NCBI RefSeq assembly: GCF_001042485.2
Contig: NZ_LBMN02000016.1
Location: 161,378 to 225,377, forward strand
DNA: 64,000 nucleotides
Source of the DNA: Bacillus paralicheniformis
Lineage (GTDB): Bacteria; Bacillota; Bacilli; Bacillales; Bacillaceae
Direction of reading: 5' to 3'
Shown here: positions 1 to 8,532 of the stretch, in pieces
How the letters are laid out: each line of letters begins with the position of its first letter
Numbering within the stretch: position 1 is the stretch's first letter
The notes under the pieces: generated by a model
Database searches by the model: none
The model's input: the letters and a program-made list of their open reading frames with translations, nothing else
What the model was told of the DNA's origin: nothing
Position numbers and translations under genes: made by a program

Positions 1-1710
1 TTGCAGCGCGTTTTTGACGACTTTTTCGACGACTTCTTTAATCTGCTGCTGGCGGCAGCGAATAAAAGAACGGTCTTTTGTCGGCGCGGTCAAGTTTTCC
101 GGAAGCTTTCCTTGTTTCATTTCATGCGCCAGTTCAACGATTGAAGAGCCTTCAGCCTGCCTGTAAATATCGGTTAATCTGACAGAAGGAATGACAGTCG
201 ATGCCAAAAGATCCCTTAGCACCTGTCCGGGACCGACGGACGGAAGCTGGTCTTCATCTCCAACCATGATAACCTGAATACGGTCGGGAATCGCCTTGAA
301 CAATTGGTTGGCGAGCCATATATCAAGCATGCTCGTTTCATCAATGATGAGCAGCCGCCCTTCAATCGGATTGTCTTCATCGTGCGTAAATCCTTCGGCT
401 CCATTCCAGCCGAGAAGCCTGTGAATCGTCACGGCCGGCAGCCCGGTCGACTCGCTCATCCGCTTAGCGGCCCGGCCGGTCGGTGCTGCCAGCACAAACG
501 GAAACGTTTCATCCTTTTTGTAATCAGCCGGATTTAAGCTTAAGCCGTGCAGCTCGCTGTACAACTCGACGATTCCCCTGATGACGGTCGTTTTCCCGGT
601 TCCCGGTCCGCCTGTCAAAAGCAGCATCGGCGACATCAGCGCTTTTTGAATCGCTTCTTTTTGGCTTGGCGCGTACTGCACTTTCATCCGTTCTTCAAGC
701 TCCCCTAAAGCGAGCAGGAATTCCGATTCGGGAAACTGGTCATCGTATTCGGTCTGTCCGACGATTTTCTGCACCCTTTTGGCAAAGCTTTGTTCAGCGT
801 AGTAAAGGGACGGATAGTAACACCTTTCATCTTCAATGAACAGCTCTTTTTGCTCCCCTAGAGAAATGATCGCGTCCGCCACATCCATCTCGGTTACTTT
901 TTCATCACCTGCAGACTGATTTAACAGTTTTTGCGTCTCGATGATGAGCTGTCTCGTGTCTATGTACGTATGCCCTTCTTGAAGGCATGTCGCTTCAACC
1001 GTGTATAAAATCGCCGCCTTGATCCGCTCTTCATGTTTGCCTGAGATCCCCATTCTGCCGCCCAGTTCGTCCGCCTTGATAAAGCCGATTCCTTCGACAT
1101 CCTTGACAAGCTGGTACGGATTTTCGCGGATTTTATCAAGCGTTTCCGCTTCGTACGCCTGATAAATTTTCATGGACAGCTGGGGGCCGAAACCGAATTC
1201 GCTCAGGGAGATCATAATCTGCTCGAGCCCCTGATGCTGCTGCAGGGCAGCGGCAAGCTTATCCGCCTTTTTTTTGGAGAGCTTCGGAACATCATACAGG
1301 ACGGCGCCGTCGCTTAAAATTTTGTTGATCGCACCTTCCCCAAGCTTTTTAACAATTTCCTCGGCCGTTTTCTTGCCGATTCCTTCAAATAAATCGCTGG
1401 CCAAGTATTGGATCACGCCTTCTTTCGTTGTCGGCACTTCTTTTTTAAAATGATCCGCTTGAAATTGCAGGCCAAATTTCGGATGGGAGGCGGTTTTTCC
1501 GTAAAAAGTGTAGATATCGTCTTCATGGATCAAAGGAAAGTAACCGGTGACAGAAACGGTTTTGTCTTCAAAAGACTCCGATGTTTCTTCCACTTTTACT
1601 TTTAATACGGTATACAGGTTTGTTTCATTATGATAAATGACAGCCGCAACCGTTCCTTTTACAAATGAAGCTTCTTCCATTTCGATTTGGTCCGGGTTAT
1701 GGCGCTGCAT
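1..1710 (-). CDS. recD2: RecD2 ATP-dependent DNA helicase, 3' end cut by window
   Basis: RecD-like superfamily 1B helicase (YrrC in B. subtilis), a 5'-3' DNA helicase that works without RecBC in repair and fork maintenance. The frame is open from an ATG at 1710 to the window edge (570 codons seen), so the C-terminal helicase motifs are missing. The N-terminal half carries the helix-hairpin-helix region typical of RecD2 (KKTAEEIVKKLGEGA and following). Walker A (GGPGTGKTT) is near residue 367 and Walker B (LLIIDEAS) near residue 453. The start is chosen for the strong upstream GGAGAGGGGG; a GTG lies one codon earlier. It is followed upstream by yrrB in the same orientation, as in B. subtilis. 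Identification is secure from family motifs and synteny. Confidence 0.95.
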   Translation of the reverse strand, partial: MQRHNPDQIEMEEASFVKGTVAAVIYHNETNLYTVLKVKVEETSESFEDKTVSVTGYFPLIHEDDIYTFYGKTASHPKFGLQFQADHFKKEVPTTKEGVIQYLASDLFEGIGKKTAEEIVKKLGEGAINKILSDGAVLYDVPKLSKKKADKLAAALQQHQGLEQIMISLSEFGFGPQLSMKIYQAYEAETLDKIRENPYQLVKDVEGIGFIKADELGGRMGISGKHEERIKAAILYTVEATCLQEGHTYIDTRQLIIETQKLLNQSAGDEKVTEMDVADAIISLGEQKELFIEDERCYYPSLYYAEQSFAKRVQKIVGQTEYDDQFPESEFLLALGELEERMKVQYAPSQKEAIQKALMSPMLLLTGGPGTGKTTVIRGIVELYSELHGLSLNPADYKKDETFPFVLAAPTGRAAKRMSESTGLPAVTIHRLLGWNGAEGFTHDEDNPIEGRLLIIDETSMLDIWLANQLFKAIPDRIQVIMVGDEDQLPSVGPGQVLRDLLASTVIPSVRLTDIYRQAEGSSIVELAHEMKQGKLPENLTAPTKDRSFIRCRQQQIKEVVEKVVKNALQ

Positions 1711-1761
1711 CACTGTTATCCCCCTCTCCATTCAAAATCCGGCATGACGGCCCTTGAATAA

Positions 1762-2412
1762 TCAAGCTTCTTCCAAAAGCTGCTTGGCGCGAATGCTGAG
1801 CATATGGTCCGGCTGAATGTCCAGCGCTTTGTTCAGCATGGCAAGCGCTGTTTCCCGATCTTCCTTAAACGCATAGGCAACGCCTAAATTATAAAAAGCA
1901 TCTGCATGGGACGGGTCGCGCTCAGTTACATTTGAAAACTCCGTGATCGCTTCGTCCAGCATCCCTTCATTGGCAAGGCACATCGCATATTGAAAACGGG
2001 CTTCGACATCCGCATCGTTCAGCTCAGCGGCCCTTTGCAAATACGGCATCGCGAGCTTCGGCTGCTCAAGCTTCACAAGCGTCGTCCCGAGCATATAATA
2101 TAAGTCGCTGTTTTCCATGCCCGTCCAATGCGCTTTTTCAAACATGTCCTTCGCTTCTTGATACCGCTCTTTCATGACATAGACATTCCCGGCTCCATAA
2201 TAAGCTGCCCCCGCTTTCTCGTCCAAAGCAGCCGCCCGGTCGTAAAACTTAAGCGCCCTGTCCAATTCGCCGACTGCAGAAAGCAGGTTAGCAAAGTTGA
2301 TATAAGGCACCGGATCGCCGCTGTTTTCATCAATTGCCTTTGTAAAGGCTTCTGCGGCTTTTTCAAAGTCGCCTTTTTGCATAGCATCTATTCCAATTTG
2401 ATTGTAATCCAA
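1762..2412 (-). CDS. yrrB: TPR-repeat protein YrrB
   Basis: A soluble protein of 216 residues made of about six tetratricopeptide repeats, with recurring motifs such as AAEAFTKAI, ALKFYDRAA, AKDMFEKA, AMPYLQRAA, AITEFSNV and ALAMLNKAL. TPR arrays are protein-binding scaffolds; the partner cannot be read from sequence. The start is taken as TTG at 2412, because the ribosome site AAAGGGAGAGG lies just before it. A longer frame from GTG at 2430 would put that site inside the coding region. It sits between mnmA and recD2, all on the minus strand, so co-transcription with tRNA-modification genes is likely. It has no signal peptide or membrane segment. Confidence 0.9.
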   Translation of the reverse strand: MDYNQIGIDAMQKGDFEKAAEAFTKAIDENSGDPVPYINFANLLSAVGELDRALKFYDRAAALDEKAGAAYYGAGNVYVMKERYQEAKDMFEKAHWTGMENSDLYYMLGTTLVKLEQPKLAMPYLQRAAELNDADVEARFQYAMCLANEGMLDEAITEFSNVTERDPSHADAFYNLGVAYAFKEDRETALAMLNKALDIQPDHMLSIRAKQLLEEA

Positions 2413-2506
2413 AAGCCCTCTCCCTTTCACGAACTATTTTAAAAAGGCCGCCGACATTGCCGGCAGCCGTTCGAGAAGCTCCGGGGTGTTATCCAGAGCC
2501 CCGGTT

Positions 2507-3649
<1,143 letters not shown>

Positions 3650-3730
3650 TCAAAAACTTGTCCTTTCAGATCATATCATCATTATCGGGCAAGAGGCGAA
3701 TCTTTAGCTCGGAGCGTCGCTTCCCGACAT

Positions 3731-4870
3731 TTATGACAGGCGCTGAACAATTGCCGCAAGTTCTTTCGCGGCCCGCTCCACTTGCTCCTCTGTATTGCCA
3801 AAGCCGAAGCTGATCCGAATGGATGACGTCAGCCGATCGTCTTCCTCGCCAAACATGGCGGAGAGAACGTGAGACGGAAGCACAGATCCGGCCGTGCACG
3901 CTGATCCGCTCGATACTGCAATTCCCGCCATATCGAGATTGACGAGCAGCGATTCAACAGATACTCCCGGAAAATACAGATTCAAAATATGCGGCAGGCT
4001 GTGCTCTCTGCTGCCGTTCACATCGAAGGAGACGCCATCTGCTTCCAGCGTACGAATGACGATGTCTTTAAACCGGCGGTAAAGCGCCGATTTTTCTTCT
4101 CTTTCCTGACCTGAGAGCAAAACGGCTTCACCGAGTCCCGCGATTCCCGGGACATTTTCCGTTCCCGCCCGGCGTTTGCGTTCCTGCTCTCCTCCGAAAA
4201 GCAGCTGGCTGAGCTTCACGTTTTCGTTGACGTATAAAAAGCCTGTCCCCTTCGGCCCGTTCAGTTTATGTCCGGAGACTGACATCATATCGATGCGGTT
4301 TTTTCGTACATCAATCGGCAAAAAGCCGAAGGCTTGAACCGCATCTGTATGAAACAGCGCCCGATGGTCTTTTAGCAGATCGCCGATCTCATCTATCGGC
4401 TGAATCGTTCCCACTTCATTGTTTCCATACATTACCGTCACCAGGATGGTATCGTCCCGCAGCGCGTCTTTCACCTGCTCGGCGGAGATTCTTCCGCTTT
4501 CGTCGACATCAAGATATGTGACGTCAAATCCCATTTCTTCAAGCCTGTTGCACGTATGCAGAACGGCGTGGTGCTCGATCTTTGTCGTGATGATGTGGCG
4601 GCCCTGCTGCTCTCTCGCCAGCGCGTTTCCGAGAATCGCCATATTGTCGGCTTCGGTTCCCCCGCTCGTAAAAACGATTTCATTGGGATGCGCTCCGATT
4701 TCCCGAGCGATCAGCTCCCTCGTGCCGTCAAGCCATTTTCGGCTCTCCCTCCCAAAGGAATGAATGCTTGAAGGGTTTCCGAAGTTTTCCGTTAAGTAAG
4801 GCAGCATTTTTTCCACTACCCGGGGGTCAGTCGGAGAAGTCGCTGCATGGTCTAAGTAAATCCGTTCCAT
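3731..4870 (-). CDS. yrvO: Cysteine desulfurase YrvO, sulfur donor for MnmA
   Basis: PLP-dependent class V aminotransferase-fold enzyme (NifS/IscS family) that takes sulfur from cysteine as an enzyme persulfide. Visible in the 379 residues are the PLP lysine K202 in SGHKLNGPKG, the histidine of the EHHAV motif (H101), the TSGGTEADN cofactor loop and the catalytic cysteine C325 in SSGSACTAGS. Its position between cymR and mnmA matches B. subtilis, where YrvO supplies MnmA. CymR, encoded immediately upstream, controls cysteine metabolism, so sulfur supply and use are genetically linked here. The window has a second paralogue, nifS at 41 kb, which is tied to NAD synthesis. The ATG start at 4870 begins MERIYLDHAA, the usual family start. 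Confidence 0.94.
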   Translation of the reverse strand: MERIYLDHAATSPTDPRVVEKMLPYLTENFGNPSSIHSFGRESRKWLDGTRELIAREIGAHPNEIVFTSGGTEADNMAILGNALAREQQGRHIITTKIEHHAVLHTCNRLEEMGFDVTYLDVDESGRISAEQVKDALRDDTILVTVMYGNNEVGTIQPIDEIGDLLKDHRALFHTDAVQAFGFLPIDVRKNRIDMMSVSGHKLNGPKGTGFLYVNENVKLSQLLFGGEQERKRRAGTENVPGIAGLGEAVLLSGQEREEKSALYRRFKDIVIRTLEADGVSFDVNGSREHSLPHILNLYFPGVSVESLLVNLDMAGIAVSSGSACTAGSVLPSHVLSAMFGEEDDRLTSSIRISFGFGNTEEQVERAAKELAAIVQRLS

Positions 4871-4890
4871 CCTGCCATTACACCTCGATC

Positions 4891-5307
4891 TTAAATGTAA
4901 AACATATACGCTTCTTGCTCGCCCTCTGTATAGCTGGCCAAGTCTTCAAGCGTCGTGGAGTCCAGCACTTCCTTGACAGCGTCGCGAATCTTGATCCACA
5001 GCTCGCGCTTTGCAGGCTCCTCATTTTCAAGCACTTCCACCGGGCTGATCGGTCCTTCCAGAACGCGAATGATATCGCCCGCCGTAATCGCCTCAGGCTC
5101 GTCACCCAGAATATAGCCGCCGTACGCGCCGCGGATGCTTTTCACAAGCCCTGCGTTCCGCAAAGGTGAAACAAGCTGTTCCAAATAATGTTCCGATAAA
5201 TCGTTTGTCTGAGCAATACTTTTCAAAGAAGTCGGGCCTTCCCCATGCTTTTTAGCAAGCTCAATCATAATCGTCAGCCCGTATCTGCCTTTAGTTGATA
5301 TTTTCAA
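4891..5307 (-). CDS. cymR: Cysteine metabolism repressor CymR (Rrf2 family)
   Basis: Rrf2-type winged-helix regulator of 138 residues, the same length as B. subtilis CymR. In that species CymR represses cystine uptake and cysteine synthesis genes in complex with CysK. The N-terminal wing-helix (LKISTKGRYGLTIMIELAK) and the recognition segment SEHYLEQLVSPLRNAGLVKS are clear. There is no cluster of three cysteines, so it is not an Fe-S Rrf2 protein like IscR. The start is TTG 5307, 7 bases after AGAGGTG; the frame continues to 5337 but without a ribosome site. A probable promoter at 5818-5846 would give a leader of about 500 bases containing the tandem hairpins. The gene is followed by yrvO and mnmA. 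Confidence 0.95.
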   Translation of the reverse strand: MKISTKGRYGLTIMIELAKKHGEGPTSLKSIAQTNDLSEHYLEQLVSPLRNAGLVKSIRGAYGGYILGDEPEAITAGDIIRVLEGPISPVEVLENEEPAKRELWIKIRDAVKEVLDSTTLEDLASYTEGEQEAYMFYI

Positions 5308-5354
5308 AATAAACACCTCTAACCTATAATAAATCATGCCTTCAGGACGAAGGT

Positions 5355-5654
5355 ACTCGGCGTTTTTCGCAGGACGCGAAAGCTCTTAGCCGAGTCTCCT
5401 TTTCTCACCAGAACAAAGCTACTCGGTGTTCCTCGCAGGAGCCGAAAGCCTTTAGCCGAGTCTCCTTTCTCACCAGAACAAAGCTACTCGGCGTTCCTCG
5501 CAGGACGCGAAAGCCTTTAGCCGAGTCTCCTTTCTCACCAAGACGAAGCACTCGGCGTTCCTAGCAGGACGCGAAAGCCTTTAGCCGAGTCTCCTTTCTC
5601 ACCAAGACGAAGCACTCGGCGTTCCTAGCAGGAGGTAAAAGCGCGCAGCCGAGT
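5355..5654. repeat. Five tandem hairpin units of 41 bp, period 64-66 bp
   Basis: Units lie at 5355-5395, 5421-5461, 5486-5526, 5550-5590 and 5614-5654. Each opens with ACTCGGC (ACTCGGT in unit 2) and closes with GCCGAGT, a 7-bp outer stem. Inside, units 3 and 4 carry a second hairpin, GCG-T-TCCT-(3 nt)-AGGA-CGC. The 23-25 bp between units (CTCCTTTCTCACCA, then AGAACAAAGCT or AGACGAAGC) is also conserved, so the whole period is duplicated. Unit 2 changes the outer stem to a G-U pair and unit 5 has a different inner part. It lies between the divergent cymR and rarA genes and, read from the minus strand, is in the probable cymR leader. I do not recognise a named repeat family. Confidence 0.9.
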
Positions 5655-5775
5655 CCCGTTCGGACGCAAAGGCGCCCGGCACATCCTATCAAGGCATTAG
5701 CCGTTCTCCAAGATGAAACACCGGTGCAAGCCGGCTGTCGGTTTCAAACATCTGTTATATATTAAAAACTCGGTT

Positions 5776-5798
5776 GGGGCAAGGTTCCGGCCTTGCCC
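5776..5798. other. Isolated stem-loop upstream of the hairpin array
   Basis: GGGCAAGG and CCTTGCCC form a perfect 8-bp stem around TTCCGG. Read on the minus strand it falls just inside the proposed cymR transcript start. Further down on that strand comes CCAACCGAGTTTTTAAT, so it could act as a weak terminator or attenuator. It could equally be the first element of the structured leader. The rest of 5655-5941, apart from the promoter at 5818-5846, shows nothing else I can support. Confidence 0.5.
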
Positions 5799-5817
5799 TT
5801 CTGATAGATTACAGGTT

Positions 5818-5846
5818 ATTATAGCACACTTTATATAAACTTTCAT
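5818..5846 (-). promoter_or_regulatory. Candidate sigma-A promoter for cymR
   Basis: On the minus strand, ATGAAA (5841-5846) and TATAAT (5818-5823) are separated by exactly 17 bases. The -10 is perfect and the -35 poor. Use of this promoter would produce an untranslated leader of about 500 bases covering the hairpin at 5776 and all five tandem units before the cymR start at 5307. Confidence 0.45.
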
Positions 5847-5941
5847 TTTCGGCCCTATATTCAGCTTGCCATATTCATTTCTTTTCTAATCGTCTTTTTT
5901 CCGTTACTCTATAAAAAGAATACATTCGGGAGAGATCAATC

Positions 5942-7207
5942 ATGAAACCACTCGCATTTCGAATGCGCCCTACAAAAATCGAAGAGGTTCTCGGCCAGGA
6001 TCATCTGGTCGGAGAAGGAAAGATCATTCATCGGATGGTGCAGGCCAAACACCTCTCATCTATGATTCTGTACGGCCCCCCGGGCATCGGCAAAACGTCG
6101 ATCGCCACGGCGATTGCCCGCAGCACAAGCATCGCTTTCCGAAAGCTGAACGCTGTCATCAATAATAAAAAGGACATGGAAGCCGTTGCCGCCGAAGCCA
6201 AAATGTCGGGGCAGGTCATCTTAATCCTTGATGAGGTGCACCGGCTTGACAAAGGCAAGCAGGACTTTCTCCTTCCGTATTTGGAAAACGGCATGATTAT
6301 CATGATCGGGGCGACGACAGCCAACCCGTACCATGCGATCAATCCGGCGATCAGAAGCAGAACGCAGATTTTCGAGCTGCAGCCATTAGACTCTGAACAA
6401 ATCAAAGCGGCCATTAAACGGGCGCTTGAGGATGAACACAGAGGCCTCGGTTCGTATGATGTTGCCCTCGATGATGAAGCGCTTGACCATATGGCCCGCG
6501 GCTGCGGCGGCGATGTCCGCTCCGCTTTGAATGCACTCGAGCTTGCCGTATTGTCCACAAAGGAAAACAGCGAAGGAACCATCCGCATTACATTGGAAAT
6601 CGCAGAAGAATGCCTGCAGAAAAAAAGCTTTGTCCACGACAAAGATGGAGACGCGCATTATGATGTCATTTCCGCTTTCCAAAAATCGATCAGAGGCTCT
6701 GATGTCAATGCTGCACTTCATTATCTGGCAAGGCTCATTGAAGCGGGGGATTTGGAAAGCCTTGCACGGAGGCTGCTTGTTATCGCCTATGAAGATGTCG
6801 GCCTGGCGAGTCCGCAGGCTGGAGGAAGAACGCTTCAAGCTATTCAAACGGCGGAACGAATCGGATTTCCGGAGGCAAGGATTCCGCTCGCCAACGCCGT
6901 GATCGAGCTTTGCCTGTCTCCTAAATCAAACTCGGCGATCCTTGCGGTTGACGAAGCGCTGTCAGACGTCCGCTCCGGAAAGATCGGCGATGTGCCGAAC
7001 CATTTAAAAGACGCCCATTATAAAGGAGCCGCAGAGCTTGGCAGAGGCATCGAATACAAATATCCGCACAATTACGAGAACGGCTGGGTCAAACAGCAGT
7101 ACCTGCCTGATCCGCTGAAAAACAAAGTTTACTATCAGCCGAAGCAGACAGGAAAATTTGAGCTCGCGCTGAAACAAGTATATGACAAGCTAATGAAACA
7201 AAAATAA
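5942..7207 (+). CDS. rarA: Replication-associated recombination protein RarA (MgsA)
   Basis: AAA+ ATPase of the RarA/MgsA/WRNIP1 family, which acts at stalled replication forks with SSB and recombination proteins. The 421 residues include Walker A GPPGIGKTS (about residues 45-53), Walker B VILILDEVHRLDK, the sensor region IGATTANPYHAINPA and the C-terminal MgsA tetramerisation domain. The ATG at 5942 follows GGGAGAG. It is transcribed alone, divergent from cymR, and closed by a strong terminator at 7211-7250. Length and context match B. subtilis YrvN. Confidence 0.95.
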   Translation: MKPLAFRMRPTKIEEVLGQDHLVGEGKIIHRMVQAKHLSSMILYGPPGIGKTSIATAIARSTSIAFRKLNAVINNKKDMEAVAAEAKMSGQVILILDEVHRLDKGKQDFLLPYLENGMIIMIGATTANPYHAINPAIRSRTQIFELQPLDSEQIKAAIKRALEDEHRGLGSYDVALDDEALDHMARGCGGDVRSALNALELAVLSTKENSEGTIRITLEIAEECLQKKSFVHDKDGDAHYDVISAFQKSIRGSDVNAALHYLARLIEAGDLESLARRLLVIAYEDVGLASPQAGGRTLQAIQTAERIGFPEARIPLANAVIELCLSPKSNSAILAVDEALSDVRSGKIGDVPNHLKDAHYKGAAELGRGIEYKYPHNYENGWVKQQYLPDPLKNKVYYQPKQTGKFELALKQVYDKLMKQK

Positions 7208-7210
7208 CAA

Positions 7211-7250
7211 ACAGCCTGTTCCCTTTTCATATGGGGGACAGGCTGTTTTT
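7211..7250 (+). terminator. Rho-independent terminator of rarA
   Basis: ACAGCCTGTTCCC pairs with GGGGACAGGCTGT across a short loop and is followed by TTTTT, a few bases after the rarA stop codon. Confidence 0.9.
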
Positions 7251-7273
7251 CCTTACGCTAAGCTTTAAAGAAT

Positions 7274-7313
7274 GACAAAATCCCAAAACGGCTTTTAGTT
7301 TTGGGATTTTGTC
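7274..7313 (-). terminator. 16-bp perfect inverted repeat, probable tcdA terminator
   Basis: GACAAAATCCCAAAAC and its exact complement GTTTTGGGATTTTGTC flank an 8-base loop. It lies downstream of tcdA on the minus strand and within 30 bases of the rarA terminator on the plus strand. The T-rich run on the minus side (ATTTTGTCATTCTTT) is interrupted, so termination is likely but not certain. Confidence 0.6.
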
Positions 7314-7348
7314 AACAATCTTAAACGACAGCACCTTTGCCGTTTGTA

Positions 7349-8113
7349 TTACTTATCTTTCACCCTTTTGATCGGAATATCTTTCAAAAGCTCCATGATC
7401 ACATGGCCGCCCATGATCAAGCCTGCGACTGACGGAACAAAAGCGTTTGAAGACGGCGGCATCTGGGCTTTGCGGATTTTCGCCTCGTCATTTCCAACGA
7501 CTTGGCGTACGTCTTCGCGGATCACGATCGGGCTTTCGTCAGAAAAGACGACTTTAACGCCTTTCGTAATGCCTTCCTTGCGAAGCCTCGTCCGGATGAC
7601 TTTTGCAATCGGATCGGTGTGGGTTTTAGAAATATCGGCCACTTGGAACCTTGTCGGATCTGTTTTATTGGCCGCTCCCATGCTTGAAATGATGTTGATG
7701 TCCCGCTTCAGGCACTCTTTCATTAAGTGAATTTTATAATGAATCGTGTCTGACGCGTCGATCACATAATCCGGTTCATAAGCAAAAAACTGTTCATACG
7801 TCTCTTCGGTATAGAACATTTTTAAAGCGATGACATCGCACTCCGGGTTAATATCGGCGATTCTCGCTTTCATTAAGTCAACTTTCGGCTGTCCGACCGT
7901 TGAAAGTAAAGCCGGCAGCTGACGGTTGACATTGGTGATGTCAACATCATCTTTATCGACCATCACGATTCTGCCGACACCAGAACGGGCGAGCGCTTCC
8001 GCGGCGAAAGAGCCGACCCCGCCGACGCCTAAAACGGCGACCGTGCTGTTTTTTAAAATATTTAAACCTTCTTTTCCAATCGCTAATTCATTGCGCGAAA
8101 ACTGATGTAACAA
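7349..8113 (-). CDS. tcdA: tRNA threonylcarbamoyladenosine dehydratase TcdA
   Basis: E1/ThiF-MoeB-fold enzyme that uses ATP to dehydrate t6A37 of tRNA to the cyclic form ct6A. The nucleotide-binding glycine motif VLGVGGVGSFAAEALARSGVG sits near residue 30, followed by MVDKDDVDITNVNRQ, typical of the E1 superfamily. It gives 254 residues from TTG 8113, which has GGAG eight bases upstream. The GTG at 8122 would be too close to that site. It lies between the 6S RNA gene and the convergent rarA, as in B. subtilis (yrvM). Confidence 0.93.
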   Translation of the reverse strand: MLHQFSRNELAIGKEGLNILKNSTVAVLGVGGVGSFAAEALARSGVGRIVMVDKDDVDITNVNRQLPALLSTVGQPKVDLMKARIADINPECDVIALKMFYTEETYEQFFAYEPDYVIDASDTIHYKIHLMKECLKRDINIISSMGAANKTDPTRFQVADISKTHTDPIAKVIRTRLRKEGITKGVKVVFSDESPIVIREDVRQVVGNDEAKIRKAQMPPSSNAFVPSVAGLIMGGHVIMELLKDIPIKRVKDK

Positions 8114-8263
8114 GAATCTCACTCCATCTTTATTAACAGTTACCGATAGTATCTTATCATAATCGGGTGATTAAACAAGCGGTCTATTTCATTTTCCCGT
8201 CATATTTTTTCGCTTCGCCTCATAGATTATCCTATGTATGGCCGAAAAAGGCCTTTTCAAGCA

Positions 8264-8462
8264 CAAAAAAAGTCCCGATTGTGCCGTTGTCGTATTCCTT
8301 CGTTTTGATCCCGCTCTCGGCAGGTGGGTGTTCTGTTCCAAACTTTGCAAGTCCTCTTGAGCACACGAGTGAGAAGAGGCATTTGCTCCATTTGGAAACG
8401 TCGAACTCCCAAGTAAAAAAATGTTCGGTCAAAACTAGGTGTACAACAAACACATCAGGACT
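8264..8462 (-). ncRNA. bsrA: 6S-1 RNA (BsrA), RNA polymerase-binding regulator
   Basis: About 199 nt on the minus strand between aspS and tcdA, the place of bsrA in B. subtilis. The RNA starts AAGTCCTGATGTG and ends GGGACTTTTTTTG. Those ends pair in the closing stem, and the T run ends transcription. The central region contains AGTTTTGACCGAAC, the template for the product RNA that starts 5'-GUUCGGUC. The C that would template the first pRNA base is about nucleotide 40 from the proposed 5' end, matching the known B. subtilis start site. 6S RNA mimics an open promoter and binds sigma-A polymerase. It is the only thing I can support in the 8114-8532 gap, apart from its promoter. Identification rests on remembered sequence and on synteny. 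Confidence 0.92.
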
Positions 8463-8475
8463 TTATTTGTTAAAA

Positions 8476-8504
8476 ATGATATCATACGTCCCTTTGATTT
8501 TCAA
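8476..8504 (-). promoter_or_regulatory. Sigma-A promoter of the 6S RNA gene
   Basis: TTGAAA (8499-8504) and TATCAT (8476-8481) are spaced by 17 bases on the minus strand. Initiation would fall around 8468-8470, a few bases upstream of the mature 5' end. That agrees with the short 5' precursor known for B. subtilis 6S-1 RNA. Confidence 0.65.
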
Positions 8505-8532
8505 TGGGATGTACAGCCGTATATTTTACAAT

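Noticed and set aside
5355..5654. CRISPR-like array
   Set aside because: The intervals between units are conserved instead of unique, units are 41 bp with internal hairpins, and no cas genes are present.
6028..6642. 204-codon minus-strand frame
   Set aside because: Antisense to rarA, serine- and cysteine-rich shadow composition, no ribosome site.
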